Position numbers and translations under genes: made by a program | NCBI GenBank assembly: GCA_017616165.1 | Contig: JAFZYR010000040.1 | Location: 1 to 63,923 of the forward strand | Source of the DNA: Treponema sp. | GTDB lineage: Bacteria; Spirochaetota; Spirochaetia; Treponematales; Treponemataceae | Length of the DNA: 63,923 bases | Direction of reading: 5' to 3' | Notes under the pieces: generated by a model | The model's input: the letters and a program-made list of their open reading frames with translations, nothing else | Told to the model about the DNA's origin: nothing | The model's database searches: none | Shown here: one piece after another, positions 26,476 to 34,494 of the stretch | How the letters are laid out: every line of letters begins with the position of its first letter | How positions within the stretch are numbered: the stretch's first letter is position 1

Positions 26476-27240
26476 ATGACAAAGAAAAAATTAAAATTAA
26501 AATTTGTGTATGATGCGCCGGTTACGCTCACTTTTGCGCTGGTTGCCCTGCTGATTTTTGTTCTTGATACATTTGCTTTTAAAGGCAGCTTTTCGGGGCA
26601 GTGGCTTTTGACTCCAACTGCAGAGGGTGGGGTGCTTCCATTTGCCTTTTCTGATTTTCGTTCTATAGTCAGGCTGTTTCTGCATGTGTTCGGCTATACC
26701 GATGCACCGTTTTTAATCTGCAATTTAATTTTTATTCTGCTGCTTGGACCTGCCATGGAGGAACGCTACGGCTCTGTAATAATAGGAATTATGATTTTTG
26801 TAGCGGCACTTTTTTCTGGAGTGCTCAATGCCTGTTTTTGCAGAGTGCCTGCCTGTGGAGCAGAACCAATCGTCTTTATGCTGGTGCTGCTTTGTGCAAT
26901 GATGCATCTTTCGCGCAGTAATATAAGTGCCTCGTCGCTTGCAGTAATTGCTCTTTTTATATGCATGCTTGTTCTGCGCAAAAATCCTAATGGAGTTGTT
27001 GGCGTTGTAATTATTGCTGCCGGAGGTTTGTGCGGAAGTTTGTTTGCATTCTTGACATCGCCAAAGGCCCGCAAGGCAAAAAAGAATGAAGCCGCTTTGT
27101 CCGAATTTAACGATGCAAACAGTCCAAGGTTTAGTACAAAAAGTACAGGCAAGGGCGCAGGAAAAGCTTCGGGCAGAATGTCGCGCAGACAAAGTAGTAT
27201 TGATGATGAAACTACGGTTGTCGGAACACTGGAATTATAA
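26476..27240 (+). CDS. Rhomboid-like membrane protein, probably inactive
   Basis: A 254-residue protein with about six membrane segments arranged like a rhomboid protease: loop-1 region, then RLFLHVFGYTDAPFLICNLI and LGPAMEERYGSVIIGIMIF matching the His/Asn helix and the E-x-x-x-G-S turn. The catalytic G-x-S-G is replaced by CGAEPIVF without serine, and the final helix (GGLCGSLFAFL) lacks the catalytic histidine. It is therefore likely a non-proteolytic relative that binds membrane proteins. A basic, Ser/Gly-rich cytoplasmic tail ends in DDETTVVGTLEL. Function unknown. Confidence 0.6.
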   Translation: MTKKKLKLKFVYDAPVTLTFALVALLIFVLDTFAFKGSFSGQWLLTPTAEGGVLPFAFSDFRSIVRLFLHVFGYTDAPFLICNLIFILLLGPAMEERYGSVIIGIMIFVAALFSGVLNACFCRVPACGAEPIVFMLVLLCAMMHLSRSNISASSLAVIALFICMLVLRKNPNGVVGVVIIAAGGLCGSLFAFLTSPKARKAKKNEAALSEFNDANSPRFSTKSTGKGAGKASGRMSRRQSSIDDETTVVGTLEL

Positions 27241-27251
27241 GCCATTATCAC

Positions 27252-27280
27252 TTGAAATATTGCGTTGTTTAGTTCACAAT
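27252..27280 (+). promoter_or_regulatory. Promoter of the PstS-like operon (leaderless)
   Basis: TTGAAA (27252-27257), 17-nt spacer, CACAAT (27275-27280), 6 nt, ATG at 27287. Confidence 0.5.
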
Positions 27281-27286
27281 TAAAAC

Positions 27287-27514
27287 ATGGAATACGCAAT
27301 AGCTCCTGTATTATTAATTATACTTGCAGTAGCCAGTCTCTGCGGTATTATTGTTTCTGCAAAAAAGCTTCACGATATTAAGAAGGGTGCAGCAGGAAAC
27401 CGTGCGCCTTGGATTCTTCTTCTTGTTGTATGCAGTCTTTATATAGGGCTTTTTATTGCCGGAATTATTTTTATTTTTATTCTCATGGCCAGCATTGTTA
27501 TTAATGGTATGTAG
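27287..27514 (+). CDS. Small membrane protein
   Basis: A 75-residue protein with two hydrophobic segments (about residues 5-25 and 42-70) and a basic loop SAKKLHDIKKGAAGNRAP between them. It starts a three-gene operon with a short membrane peptide and the PstS-like protein; the next ATG comes 3 nt after its stop. No family is recognised. Confidence 0.6.
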   Translation: MEYAIAPVLLIILAVASLCGIIVSAKKLHDIKKGAAGNRAPWILLLVVCSLYIGLFIAGIIFIFILMASIVINGM

Positions 27515-27517
27515 CTT

Positions 27518-27652
27518 ATGAAAAAATTTGTTCTTGCTTTGTGTATTACTATTGGTCTTGGCTTGGCGTCGTCCTGTGCGCTTGCGGCTTATACCTGGCA
27601 TCTGTATAAAACAAGCTCTCTCACTGCGTTTATTTCAAACGAAAGGCTGTAG
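27518..27652 (+). CDS. Short exported or lipoprotein-like peptide (44 aa)
   Basis: A 44-residue frame: KKFVLALCITIGLGLASSCA then LAAYTWHLYKTSSLTAFISN and ERL. It has a signal-like hydrophobic helix with a possible lipobox (LASSC). It begins 3 nt after the preceding stop and ends 6 nt before the PstS-like ATG, so it is packed in the operon and very probably translated. Role unknown. Confidence 0.55.
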   Translation: MKKFVLALCITIGLGLASSCALAAYTWHLYKTSSLTAFISNERL

Positions 27653-27658
27653 GTAATT

Positions 27659-28627
27659 ATGAAGCGTTCTACCTGTGTGCTGATTTGTATTCTTTGCGCC
27701 ATTCCCTTTATTTTTTTTGATGCCTTTGTCTATCTGCATTTTACCCGCCGCCTCATAAATCCCTTTGGTAAAGAAATGCAGGATAAGTCTATTGTGCTCC
27801 AGGATTTTTTGCCCTTTGATGAAGACTCCAAGATTGTGAAGGTGCGTGCAGCTGATGAGTTTCGTTTTGCGGCGGGCGATGTTATGCCGGTGCTGGACGG
27901 AGCCACTGCGCTTTACCCGGTTTACTCGGCGTTTTTTAATGCGATGTATCCTGAGGGAACCTGCAGCTTTGACGGGTCCGATTTTGGGGAGACGAGTCTT
28001 CTGCAAAAAAGAAACACCGGCGGCGCTTTTAAGGCAATTGTAAATGGAAGTGCAGATATTATTTTTTGTGCCAGCCCTTCGCAAAAGCAGCTTGAATACG
28101 CAGAGCAAAATAGCATTGAACTTGTTCTGGTACCAATCGGTTTTGAGGCGTTTGTTTTTCTGGTAAATGATTCAAACCCTGTACAAAGCCTTACGGTGGA
28201 GCAGGTCCGCGATATATATTCCGGCAAGGTAAAGAACTGGTCCGAGGTCGGCGGCGACAACTCCCCGATTTCTGCCATTACCAGACCCGAAGGCAGCGGC
28301 AGCCAGACGGCGATGATTTCATTTATGAATGGATTAGAAATAAAGCCTGCCAATTCCATTTATGCGGGCCGCACCCTTGGCTACTCCTTCCGCTATTATG
28401 TCGACGGAATTGTTGCATCAAAAAACATAAGGCTGCTCGCACTGAATGGAGTTTATCCCAGCAAGGAAAATATCCGTAATCACACGTATCCTGTAGTTTC
28501 AAACTTTTATGCAATCTATCGCAAGTCTGATTCCGATCGCGTGGACATTCAAAAGGTTATTTCGTATATTTTGAGTGAGCAGGGACAGCGGATTGTGGAA
28601 GAGAGCTCGTATATAAGTGTTAATTAA
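27659..28627 (+). CDS. PstS-like substrate-binding protein, membrane-anchored
   Basis: A 322-residue protein with one N-terminal membrane helix (VLICILCAIPFIFFDAFVYL) and no cleavage site, then a type II periplasmic binding domain of the PstS family: PVLDGATALYPVYSAF, IVNGSADIIFCASPS, LTVEQVRDIYSGKVKNWSEV, ITRPEGSGSQTAMISF and the end SYILSEQGQRIVEES. Key phosphate-pocket stretches (DGATAL, RPEGSGSQ) are conserved. No transporter genes are near; with two small membrane proteins upstream it may be a sensor or regulator rather than an importer part. Confidence 0.78.
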   Translation: MKRSTCVLICILCAIPFIFFDAFVYLHFTRRLINPFGKEMQDKSIVLQDFLPFDEDSKIVKVRAADEFRFAAGDVMPVLDGATALYPVYSAFFNAMYPEGTCSFDGSDFGETSLLQKRNTGGAFKAIVNGSADIIFCASPSQKQLEYAEQNSIELVLVPIGFEAFVFLVNDSNPVQSLTVEQVRDIYSGKVKNWSEVGGDNSPISAITRPEGSGSQTAMISFMNGLEIKPANSIYAGRTLGYSFRYYVDGIVASKNIRLLALNGVYPSKENIRNHTYPVVSNFYAIYRKSDSDRVDIQKVISYILSEQGQRIVEESSYISVN

Positions 28628-28679
28628 TTTTTGAAAACGAACGATTCTACATTTTTGAATTTACCAACGGAAGATATTT

Positions 28680-29540
28680 TTACTTCAAAAAATCATTTAT
28701 CATTTGATTTATTACCGACGGCGTGAGGGGCTCGGCTTGGGACTCCATTGTGATGATAAGATTTTTTCCCGGGGTGATTTTGTTATGGGCGTACAGGTTG
28801 AGTTTTGAAACCGCGTTGGCCACATACTCTGCTGAATCCATGAGGCCAAAGTGCTCCCAGAAAAACTCCTGACGTGTGCGCAAGTTGAGACATAGAAAAT
28901 CAGGGTGCAGGGTACTGGTGTCGTGTGTCTGGTGCCTCCGGAGAGTAAGCGGGTATTCGTAGTGATATGGGATACCGTGCTGTGCAAGCGCATTGGCGAT
29001 GAGGACCTCTGACTTGGAACGGACGCGCTCGCCTTGAGTTGTGGTGTAGACCGGTGCATCTTGCGCAAAAGGAAGTCCCTGCCAGGTGGCGTTTTTCCAT
29101 TGTGCAGCGTATTGTTCGTTGGTAAGGGTCAATGGATTGATGAGGTTCTGGCGGGCGGGACACATTTTATTGTACAACGCCTGGATTTTAGAAATAGCAT
29201 GTGCTTTTGATTGGTATGCGCAAGCTTGTTTAAGATATCGTTCTGTCGCATTAATTTCTTTTTGAAGAAGCTTAACGCTTTTTTCATTGTAATCCTTTTG
29301 GGCCATTTTTTGGGCAAGGGCCTGTTTGTTTTTTGGAATATATGTTCCTGCGGGGTATGTGTTTTTGGTTACATAATAATATTGTGGATGCCCATTCTTC
29401 TGTGCAATCCTCAGGCTGTAGCTTTCTGAAGTGTGTTTTGAAACACTTTCATTCAGTTTTTTTAGAGATTCTCTTAATTCCAGAAGCCTTTCTTCAAGCT
29501 CAGGAATAATGGTGTTTGGTTTCAATTGTTCGTATTTCAT
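28680..29540 (-). CDS. PD-(D/E)XK-type nuclease-like protein
   Basis: A 286-residue protein. Residues 1-130 form a charged helical, coiled-coil-like region (LEERLLELRESLKKLNESVS, YNEKSVKLLQKEINATERYL). The C-terminal half has RSKSEVLIANALAQHGIPYH, LHPDFLCLNLRTRQEFFWEH and FGLMDSAEYVANAVSKLNLY, i.e. the Glu...Pro-Asp...Glu-x-Trp order of PD-(D/E)XK nucleases, as in a family known mainly from Firmicutes and phages. AGGAG is 5 nt before the ATG. Codon use and isolation suggest transfer. The 63-bp repeat array occupies its upstream region. Target unknown. Confidence 0.65.
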   Translation of the reverse strand: MKYEQLKPNTIIPELEERLLELRESLKKLNESVSKHTSESYSLRIAQKNGHPQYYYVTKNTYPAGTYIPKNKQALAQKMAQKDYNEKSVKLLQKEINATERYLKQACAYQSKAHAISKIQALYNKMCPARQNLINPLTLTNEQYAAQWKNATWQGLPFAQDAPVYTTTQGERVRSKSEVLIANALAQHGIPYHYEYPLTLRRHQTHDTSTLHPDFLCLNLRTRQEFFWEHFGLMDSAEYVANAVSKLNLYAHNKITPGKNLIITMESQAEPLTPSVINQMINDFLK

Positions 29541-29576
29541 ATTGTCTCCTTAGAAAATGGGCTTATAACTTCCTGT

Positions 29577-30010
29577 TACTCCCACAAAATGATGTTTTTC
29601 GTAGTTAAGTGGGATGCTTTTTCTCCAAAAGCATCCTATGATTCCTACAAAAATTAGTTTTTTGTTGTTATGTAGGAAGTTTTTCCGCCTACTACATTCT
29701 GATGTTCCTACAAAACTCGATATTTTTGAGTTAAGTGGGATACTTTTATCCCCCTGGAATTTTGATGTTCCCACAAAACTAAGCTTACTGTTGTTAAGTA
29801 GGAAGCATCTTTCCCTGTAACATTTTGTGGTACCCACAAAATGTACTATTTTCTTGTTAAGTGGGTATGTTTTGCTTCTATGGCATTTTTCAGTACCTAC
29901 AAAATATATTCTTTTGCAGTTAAGTAGGAATCATTTCCTTCTGGAACATTTTGTGGTTCCCACTAAATACTGTTTTCTGTGATTAAGTAGGACTTTTATT
30001 TTCCTCCTTT
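29577..30010. repeat. Seven-unit tandem array, exact 63-bp period
   Basis: Palindromic arms CCYAC start at 29581, 29644, 29707, 29770, 29833, 29896 and 29959, and GTRGG at 29609, 29672, 29735, 29798, 29861, 29924 and 29987, both series with a constant step of 63. Conserved parts are CCYACAAAA and GTTAAGTRGGAA; the ~20 bases between arms and between units vary. The minus strand is open from 29930 to 29550 with 21-residue units (FVGT...LN), interrupted by TGA at 29931-29933 and with no ATG or ribosome site. This also accounts for the ~600-bp gene-free gap before argC. Confidence 0.8.
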
Positions 30011-30112
30011 ATTTACTTTAATTATTTATATATATAGTATTGCTAAAAAAGAGGACTTCTTACAAAAATTCAACAAGAAATCTCAAAAAAAATGGAATTT
30101 TTTTTTGCTTCT

Positions 30113-30141
30113 TTGCAATTCGTATGGAAATTCACTATAAT
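30113..30141 (+). promoter_or_regulatory. argC promoter (leaderless)
   Basis: TTGCAA (30113-30118), 17-nt spacer, TATAAT (30136-30141), 7 nt, ATG at 30149. The earlier ATG at 30140 lies inside the -10 box and cannot be used from this promoter. Confidence 0.65.
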
Positions 30142-30148
30142 GCCAGCT

Positions 30149-31096
30149 ATGAAATATAAGATTTTTATTGATGGAAAAGAAGGCACAACCGGCCTTAAGA
30201 TTTTTGAGCGTTTTGAAGGGCGCGCAGACCTTGAGATTATGCAGATTGATGAGGACAAAAGAAAGGATCCTGTAGAAAAGGCGCGCCTTATGAACCAGGC
30301 TGATTATGTTTTTTTGTGTCTGCCTGATGCTGCGGCTATTGAATCGGCCGGGCTTGTTACAAACCCTGATACTAAGATAATTGATGCTTCCACAGCTCAC
30401 AGAACCAACCCGGACTGGGCTTACGGCTTTCCAGAGCTTGATAAAGCTTTCCGCGAAAAAATTATTTCTTCTAAGCGCGTGGCTGTTCCCGGCTGTTATG
30501 CAAGCGGCTCCATTGCAATTTTGTATCCGCTCGTAAAGTCCGGCATCATGGGTGCAGACTATCCTGTTGTGATTCATGCAGTGAGCGGATATTCCGGCGC
30601 CGGCAAAAAGGCAATTGCTGTTTATGAAGGTGAAGACCGCCCACAGGGTTATGATTCTCCGCGCCTTTATGCACTTACTCAGGCTCATAAGCATCTTCCT
30701 GAAATTAAAAAAATCAGCGGGCTTGATTTTGAACCTGTTTTTAATCCTTATGTTTGTGATTATTTTGCAGGCATGACTGTTACTGTGGGCTTGCACTCGC
30801 GCATGCTCAAAAAGAAGGTAACTGCGCAGGAAGTTCAGCAGATGTTTGCGGACCACTATAAGGGAACAAATTTTGTACAGGTTGCACCGCTTATGGGCGA
30901 AGGCGTTCTTCCGGAGCAGTTTATCCCTGCCGACACACTGGCCGGTACAAACAACATGCAGCTTTTTGTTTACGGCAACGACGACCGCATTATGATAACA
31001 ACCCGCTTTGATAATCTTGGCAAGGGTGCTTCTGGTGCCGCCGTTCAGTGTATGAATATCATGATGGGAATAGATGAAACTACAGGCCTAGTTTAA
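30149..31096 (+). CDS. argC: N-acetyl-gamma-glutamyl-phosphate reductase
   Basis: Reduces N-acetylglutamyl-5-phosphate to the semialdehyde with NADPH, third step of arginine synthesis. 315 residues, the shorter type 2 class: nucleotide-binding start KIFIDGKEGTTGLKIFERF, catalytic cysteine in VAVPGCYASGS, then VIHAVSGYSGAGKKAI and the C-terminal GTNNMQLFVYG. Start at 30149 follows from the promoter position. No other arginine genes are adjacent; gph and mnmG follow on the same strand. Confidence 0.92.
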   Translation: MKYKIFIDGKEGTTGLKIFERFEGRADLEIMQIDEDKRKDPVEKARLMNQADYVFLCLPDAAAIESAGLVTNPDTKIIDASTAHRTNPDWAYGFPELDKAFREKIISSKRVAVPGCYASGSIAILYPLVKSGIMGADYPVVIHAVSGYSGAGKKAIAVYEGEDRPQGYDSPRLYALTQAHKHLPEIKKISGLDFEPVFNPYVCDYFAGMTVTVGLHSRMLKKKVTAQEVQQMFADHYKGTNFVQVAPLMGEGVLPEQFIPADTLAGTNNMQLFVYGNDDRIMITTRFDNLGKGASGAAVQCMNIMMGIDETTGLV

Positions 31097-31113
31097 TCAG
31101 GCGGCGCACACAA

Positions 31114-31779
31114 ATGTATAAGCTTGCAATTTTTGACATGGATGGAACAATCCTCAATACAATCGACGACCTTGCCGACAGTGCAAACGTAATCTGCCGG
31201 CGTCACGGCTTCCCCGAACACACCGTTGACCAGGTAAAATACATGGTAGGCAACGGAATCCCAAAGCTTGTAAAGCGCTTTTTGCCGGCCGATGTGAGCG
31301 AAGATTTGTTCCAGCAGATTTTGAAGGAATACATAGCTTATTACGAGGACCATTGCGCCATTAAAACAGCACCATACAAGGGAGTTGTAGACTGTATTAA
31401 AAACCTGCGCGCCGCCGGAGTAAAGGTAGCAGTGAATACAAATAAGGTCCAGTCCGCTGCCGAAGAGCTTTGCGCAATGTATTTCCCGGATGCCTTCGAC
31501 TGCATAAGCGGCAGCCGCCCCGGCATCCCCCCAAAACCGGACCCGACCGGCCTGTATGAAATTTTAAAGGAGCTTGGCTTGTCTAAGGAAGAGGCTTGCC
31601 AGCCTGGAGTAGCTTGCTTTATTGGTGATTCAGACGTAGACCTTAAAACAGGAAAAGATTCCGGTCTTGATTTCATCGGTGTAGACTGGGGCTTCCGCGG
31701 CCGAGACTTTTTGCTTCAAAACGGGGCTGATGTTGTGGTTATGGATCCGGAAGAATTGTTGGAGAAACTGATAAAATAG
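31114..31779 (+). CDS. gph: Phosphoglycolate phosphatase-like HAD hydrolase
   Basis: A 221-residue HAD phosphatase: nucleophile motif FDMDGTILN (Asp8 and Asp10), a helical cap, VAVNTNK (motif II), the KPDP loop with conserved Lys, and FIGDSDVDLKTGKDSGLDFI (motif IV). Gph removes phosphate from 2-phosphoglycolate; members also act on other small phosphates, so the exact substrate is inferred. The TAG stop (31777-31779) touches the edge of repeat element R3, whose other copy at 48558 has the same preceding bases AAAATA. Confidence 0.82.
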   Translation: MYKLAIFDMDGTILNTIDDLADSANVICRRHGFPEHTVDQVKYMVGNGIPKLVKRFLPADVSEDLFQQILKEYIAYYEDHCAIKTAPYKGVVDCIKNLRAAGVKVAVNTNKVQSAAEELCAMYFPDAFDCISGSRPGIPPKPDPTGLYEILKELGLSKEEACQPGVACFIGDSDVDLKTGKDSGLDFIGVDWGFRGRDFLLQNGADVVVMDPEELLEKLIK

Positions 31780-31810
31780 ATTGCCACGTCGCTTCGCTCC
31801 TCGCAATGAC
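31779..31810 (+). repeat. CATTGCGAG element R3
   Basis: GATTGCCACGTCGCTTCGCT continuing to CGCAATGAC, between gph and mnmG; its first base is the last base of the gph stop codon. Confidence 0.8.
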
Positions 31811-31829
31811 GGTGGCTTAAGGATATATT

Positions 31830-33920
31830 ATGCCTGGTTTTTATGATTATTACGATGTTGCGGTGGTTGGCGCCGGTCACGCCGGAATCGAAGCCGCCCT
31901 CGCAAGTGCCCGCATGGGCCTTAAGACAGTCCTGATTACTCAAACCCCCGACGCCATTGGTCGCATGAGCTGTAACCCGTCAATCGGTGGCATTGCAAAA
32001 GGAAACATTGTCCGCGAAATAGATGCTCTTGGCGGCGAAATGGCCAAGCTCATCGACCGCACAATGATTCAGTATAGATTGCTCAACCGTCGTCGCGGAC
32101 CTGCTGTTCAGGCTCCACGCTCTCAGGCAGATAAAATTGCTTATTCAATGCTTGCCCGCAAAACCTGCGAAAGCACACCAAATCTTTATACACTCATGGA
32201 CACTGTAATTGATGTGCTCACAGTTGCTTCTGAAACTCCGCTTCCTCCGGATTCAGACAGTGCCGCAAAGCAGGGCTCAATTCCCGGTGAAAAACGCGGC
32301 TATAACGGCAGCAACATTCAGGCAGAAGATTACGCAACCGAAGCAGCACGCAGTGGAATGCGTCAGAAAATAATCGGAATTGTAACAGAGCGCGGAAGAA
32401 TTATTCCTGTACGCTCAGTTGTCCTTACAACAGGTACCTTCCTTGGTGGCCGCATATTTATCGGTGAATACGACGCACCATGTGGACGAGTAGGGGAGCC
32501 TGCCGCCTACGGTCTTACAGCAAGCCTTCATCGCTTGGGCTTTACAACAGGCCGCCTCAAAACAGGAACTCCTCCACGTATCCTTCGCAGCACTGTAGAT
32601 TTTTCAAAGCTCGACCTTCAGCCTGGCGACGAGGAAATAATTCCCTTCAGCTTTGAAGATGAAAAGGTTGAGCGCCCTATGGTGCCTTGCCACATTGTTT
32701 ATACAAACGAAGAAACTCATAAAATTATCCGCGACAACATCGGCCGCTCTCCGCTTTATTCAGGAAAAATCAGCGGTATAGGCCCGCGCTATTGCCCAAG
32801 CATTGAAGACAAGGTTATGCGCTTTAAGGAACGTGACCGCCATCAGATTTTTGTTGAACCGGAAGGTCTTGAAACAGAAGAAATCTATTTGAACGGACTT
32901 TCTTCATCGCTTCCTGAATGTGTACAGAATGCCTTTATGCGAACAATGCACGGCTTTGAAAATGCAGTTCAGTCACGTCCGGGTTATGCTGTTGAATATG
33001 ATTTTGTTGAGCCTACCCAGCTTTTTGCTTCTCTTGAAACAAAGCGTGTTGCGGGGCTTTTTGATGCCGGCCAGATAAATGGAACTTCAGGCTACGAAGA
33101 GGCCGCCGGACAGGGAATTATTGCCGGAATCAACGCAGGACTTTATGCACGTGCACATATAACAACTTGTGGTCCAATGGCTGCAATTCCTTCTACGATG
33201 AATGGAACTGCTGCAAGCATGGAGCCTGGTGCCTTCCGCCCAAAAGCAAGCATGAGTAATGAAGAACTCTGTGCTTTTTCTACAATAAGTGAACGCGAAA
33301 CTAAAGAGCTTGCAGAATATATGAGCGGCATCCAGAAAGCTGCAGGCTACGACCACTATCACACAATTCCTGAATACAAGCCTGTAATTCTTGGCCGCGA
33401 CGAAGCATACATCGGTGTTCTGATTGATGACCTTGTTACACTTGGAACAAAAGAACCTTACCGCATGTTCACCGCCCGTGCTGAATATCGTCTTAAGCTC
33501 CGTCATGATACGGCAGACCGCCGCCTTGCAAAATATGCCTTTGAATGCGGCTTAAAAACTCAGGCACAGTATGATGCAGTAAATGAAAAATACGCCCGCC
33601 TTGAAGAAATAGAAGCCCTGCTCCTCAAAAAGCCTAACATGGAAAATCCGGGCTACCCAGAAAAAGAATGGGAAGCAGCCAGCATAGAAGTAAAATACAA
33701 ATACTACATAGAAAAGCAGGATAAGCGCGTAGAAAAGCTTCATAAAATGGAAAATACACATATCCCTGAAAACTTTGACTATGGTTCAATCCCATCGCTT
33801 TCTGCAGAGTCGCGAACAAAGCTTGAACAGATTCGCCCGATGACACTTGGCCAGGCCAACAGAATCAGCGGAATAAGGAATAGCGATATTATGCTGTTGA
33901 TGGTATACTTAAAACGATAA
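31830..33920 (+). CDS. mnmG: tRNA uridine-5-carboxymethylaminomethyl modification enzyme MnmG
   Basis: With MnmE it installs cmnm5 on U34 of several tRNAs, using FAD and folate. 696 residues against ~630 usual: FAD motif VVGAGHAGIEAALASARMG, NPSIGGIAKGNIVREIDALG, TGTFLGGRIFIG, GRLKTGTPPRI, YCPSIEDKV and GYEEAAGQGIIAGIN are all present, with the C-terminal helical MnmE-binding region. An extra ~48-residue segment (about 133-180, Pro/Ser/Asp/Gly-rich) lies before the second FAD strand. AAGGA precedes the ATG. mnmE is not in the window. Confidence 0.95.
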   Translation: MPGFYDYYDVAVVGAGHAGIEAALASARMGLKTVLITQTPDAIGRMSCNPSIGGIAKGNIVREIDALGGEMAKLIDRTMIQYRLLNRRRGPAVQAPRSQADKIAYSMLARKTCESTPNLYTLMDTVIDVLTVASETPLPPDSDSAAKQGSIPGEKRGYNGSNIQAEDYATEAARSGMRQKIIGIVTERGRIIPVRSVVLTTGTFLGGRIFIGEYDAPCGRVGEPAAYGLTASLHRLGFTTGRLKTGTPPRILRSTVDFSKLDLQPGDEEIIPFSFEDEKVERPMVPCHIVYTNEETHKIIRDNIGRSPLYSGKISGIGPRYCPSIEDKVMRFKERDRHQIFVEPEGLETEEIYLNGLSSSLPECVQNAFMRTMHGFENAVQSRPGYAVEYDFVEPTQLFASLETKRVAGLFDAGQINGTSGYEEAAGQGIIAGINAGLYARAHITTCGPMAAIPSTMNGTAASMEPGAFRPKASMSNEELCAFSTISERETKELAEYMSGIQKAAGYDHYHTIPEYKPVILGRDEAYIGVLIDDLVTLGTKEPYRMFTARAEYRLKLRHDTADRRLAKYAFECGLKTQAQYDAVNEKYARLEEIEALLLKKPNMENPGYPEKEWEAASIEVKYKYYIEKQDKRVEKLHKMENTHIPENFDYGSIPSLSAESRTKLEQIRPMTLGQANRISGIRNSDIMLLMVYLKR

Positions 33921-33921
33921 T

Positions 33922-34003
33922 GTCATTGCGAGCCAACAGCGAAGCAATCCACATATTAGTATGCATTCGAATATATGGATTGCCACGCTTCGCTCGCAAT
34001 GAC
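33922..34003 (+). repeat. CATTGCGAG element R4 (complete, head to head)
   Basis: GTCATTGCGAGCCAACAGCG ... GCAATCCA and, after an AT-rich loop of about 25 nt, TGGATTGCCACGCTTCGCTC...GCAATGAC. It starts 1 nt after the mnmG stop. Confidence 0.85.
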
Positions 34004-34022
34004 ATGAGTGCAGGAGGCACTT

Positions 34023-34454
34023 ATGGAAGATTCAGCAAAAATTGGAACATGCGTGGAGCATTCGCGCAACAATAAATATTTTGTAGAGTTTGTGGAACAC
34101 CAGGAAAAACTCAAGGCAAAGAACCCGGCTGCATATGAAGGTGTAAACCTTGAAGATGACGGGGCTTTTCTTGCATACATGACGCGCAAATATTTTAAGG
34201 ACAATATTTTTGCAAGCTTAGTTAAGGTTATCATAGGCATTGCCGTAATTATTGTTTCCCGCATTCTTATTGCAAAGGGTGGAAGCTCAACAATGAACAT
34301 AGTTTCCATCGGTCTTTTTATTGTGGGAATTTTTCTTGCACCGGCCGGACTGATTTTCTTTTTTTCAAACCTCAACTGCTATAAGCACTACAAGGATTAT
34401 GTTACAGGCCGCGACGACCCGTTCATGGACAAGGTGATTAAGTTTTATAGTTAG
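34023..34454 (+). CDS. Small membrane protein
   Basis: A 143-residue protein: hydrophilic N-terminal half (SRNNKYFVEFVEHQEKLKAK), then two hydrophobic segments (about residues 62-82 and 91-117) and a basic C-terminus. The ATG at 34023 is chosen because AGGAGG (34012-34017) lies 5 nt upstream; an ATG 15 nt earlier has none. It follows repeat R4. No family recognised. Confidence 0.62.
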   Translation: MEDSAKIGTCVEHSRNNKYFVEFVEHQEKLKAKNPAAYEGVNLEDDGAFLAYMTRKYFKDNIFASLVKVIIGIAVIIVSRILIAKGGSSTMNIVSIGLFIVGIFLAPAGLIFFFSNLNCYKHYKDYVTGRDDPFMDKVIKFYS

Positions 34455-34494
34455 TGATAAGTAAGTAAACCTAAAAATTGCTTTCGTAATTTTT

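Noticed and set aside
29550..29837. 95-residue minus-strand frame in the repeat array as an ordinary gene
   Set aside because: It starts with GTG within a repeat, has no ribosome site, and the repeat pattern continues past the upstream TGA. Kept as a repeat, with coding potential noted.
29577..30010. CRISPR array or integron attC sites
   Set aside because: Units are 63 bp with short conserved arms rather than identical 25-40 bp repeats, there are no cas genes, and the arms do not match the attC core GTTRRRY/RYYYAAC.
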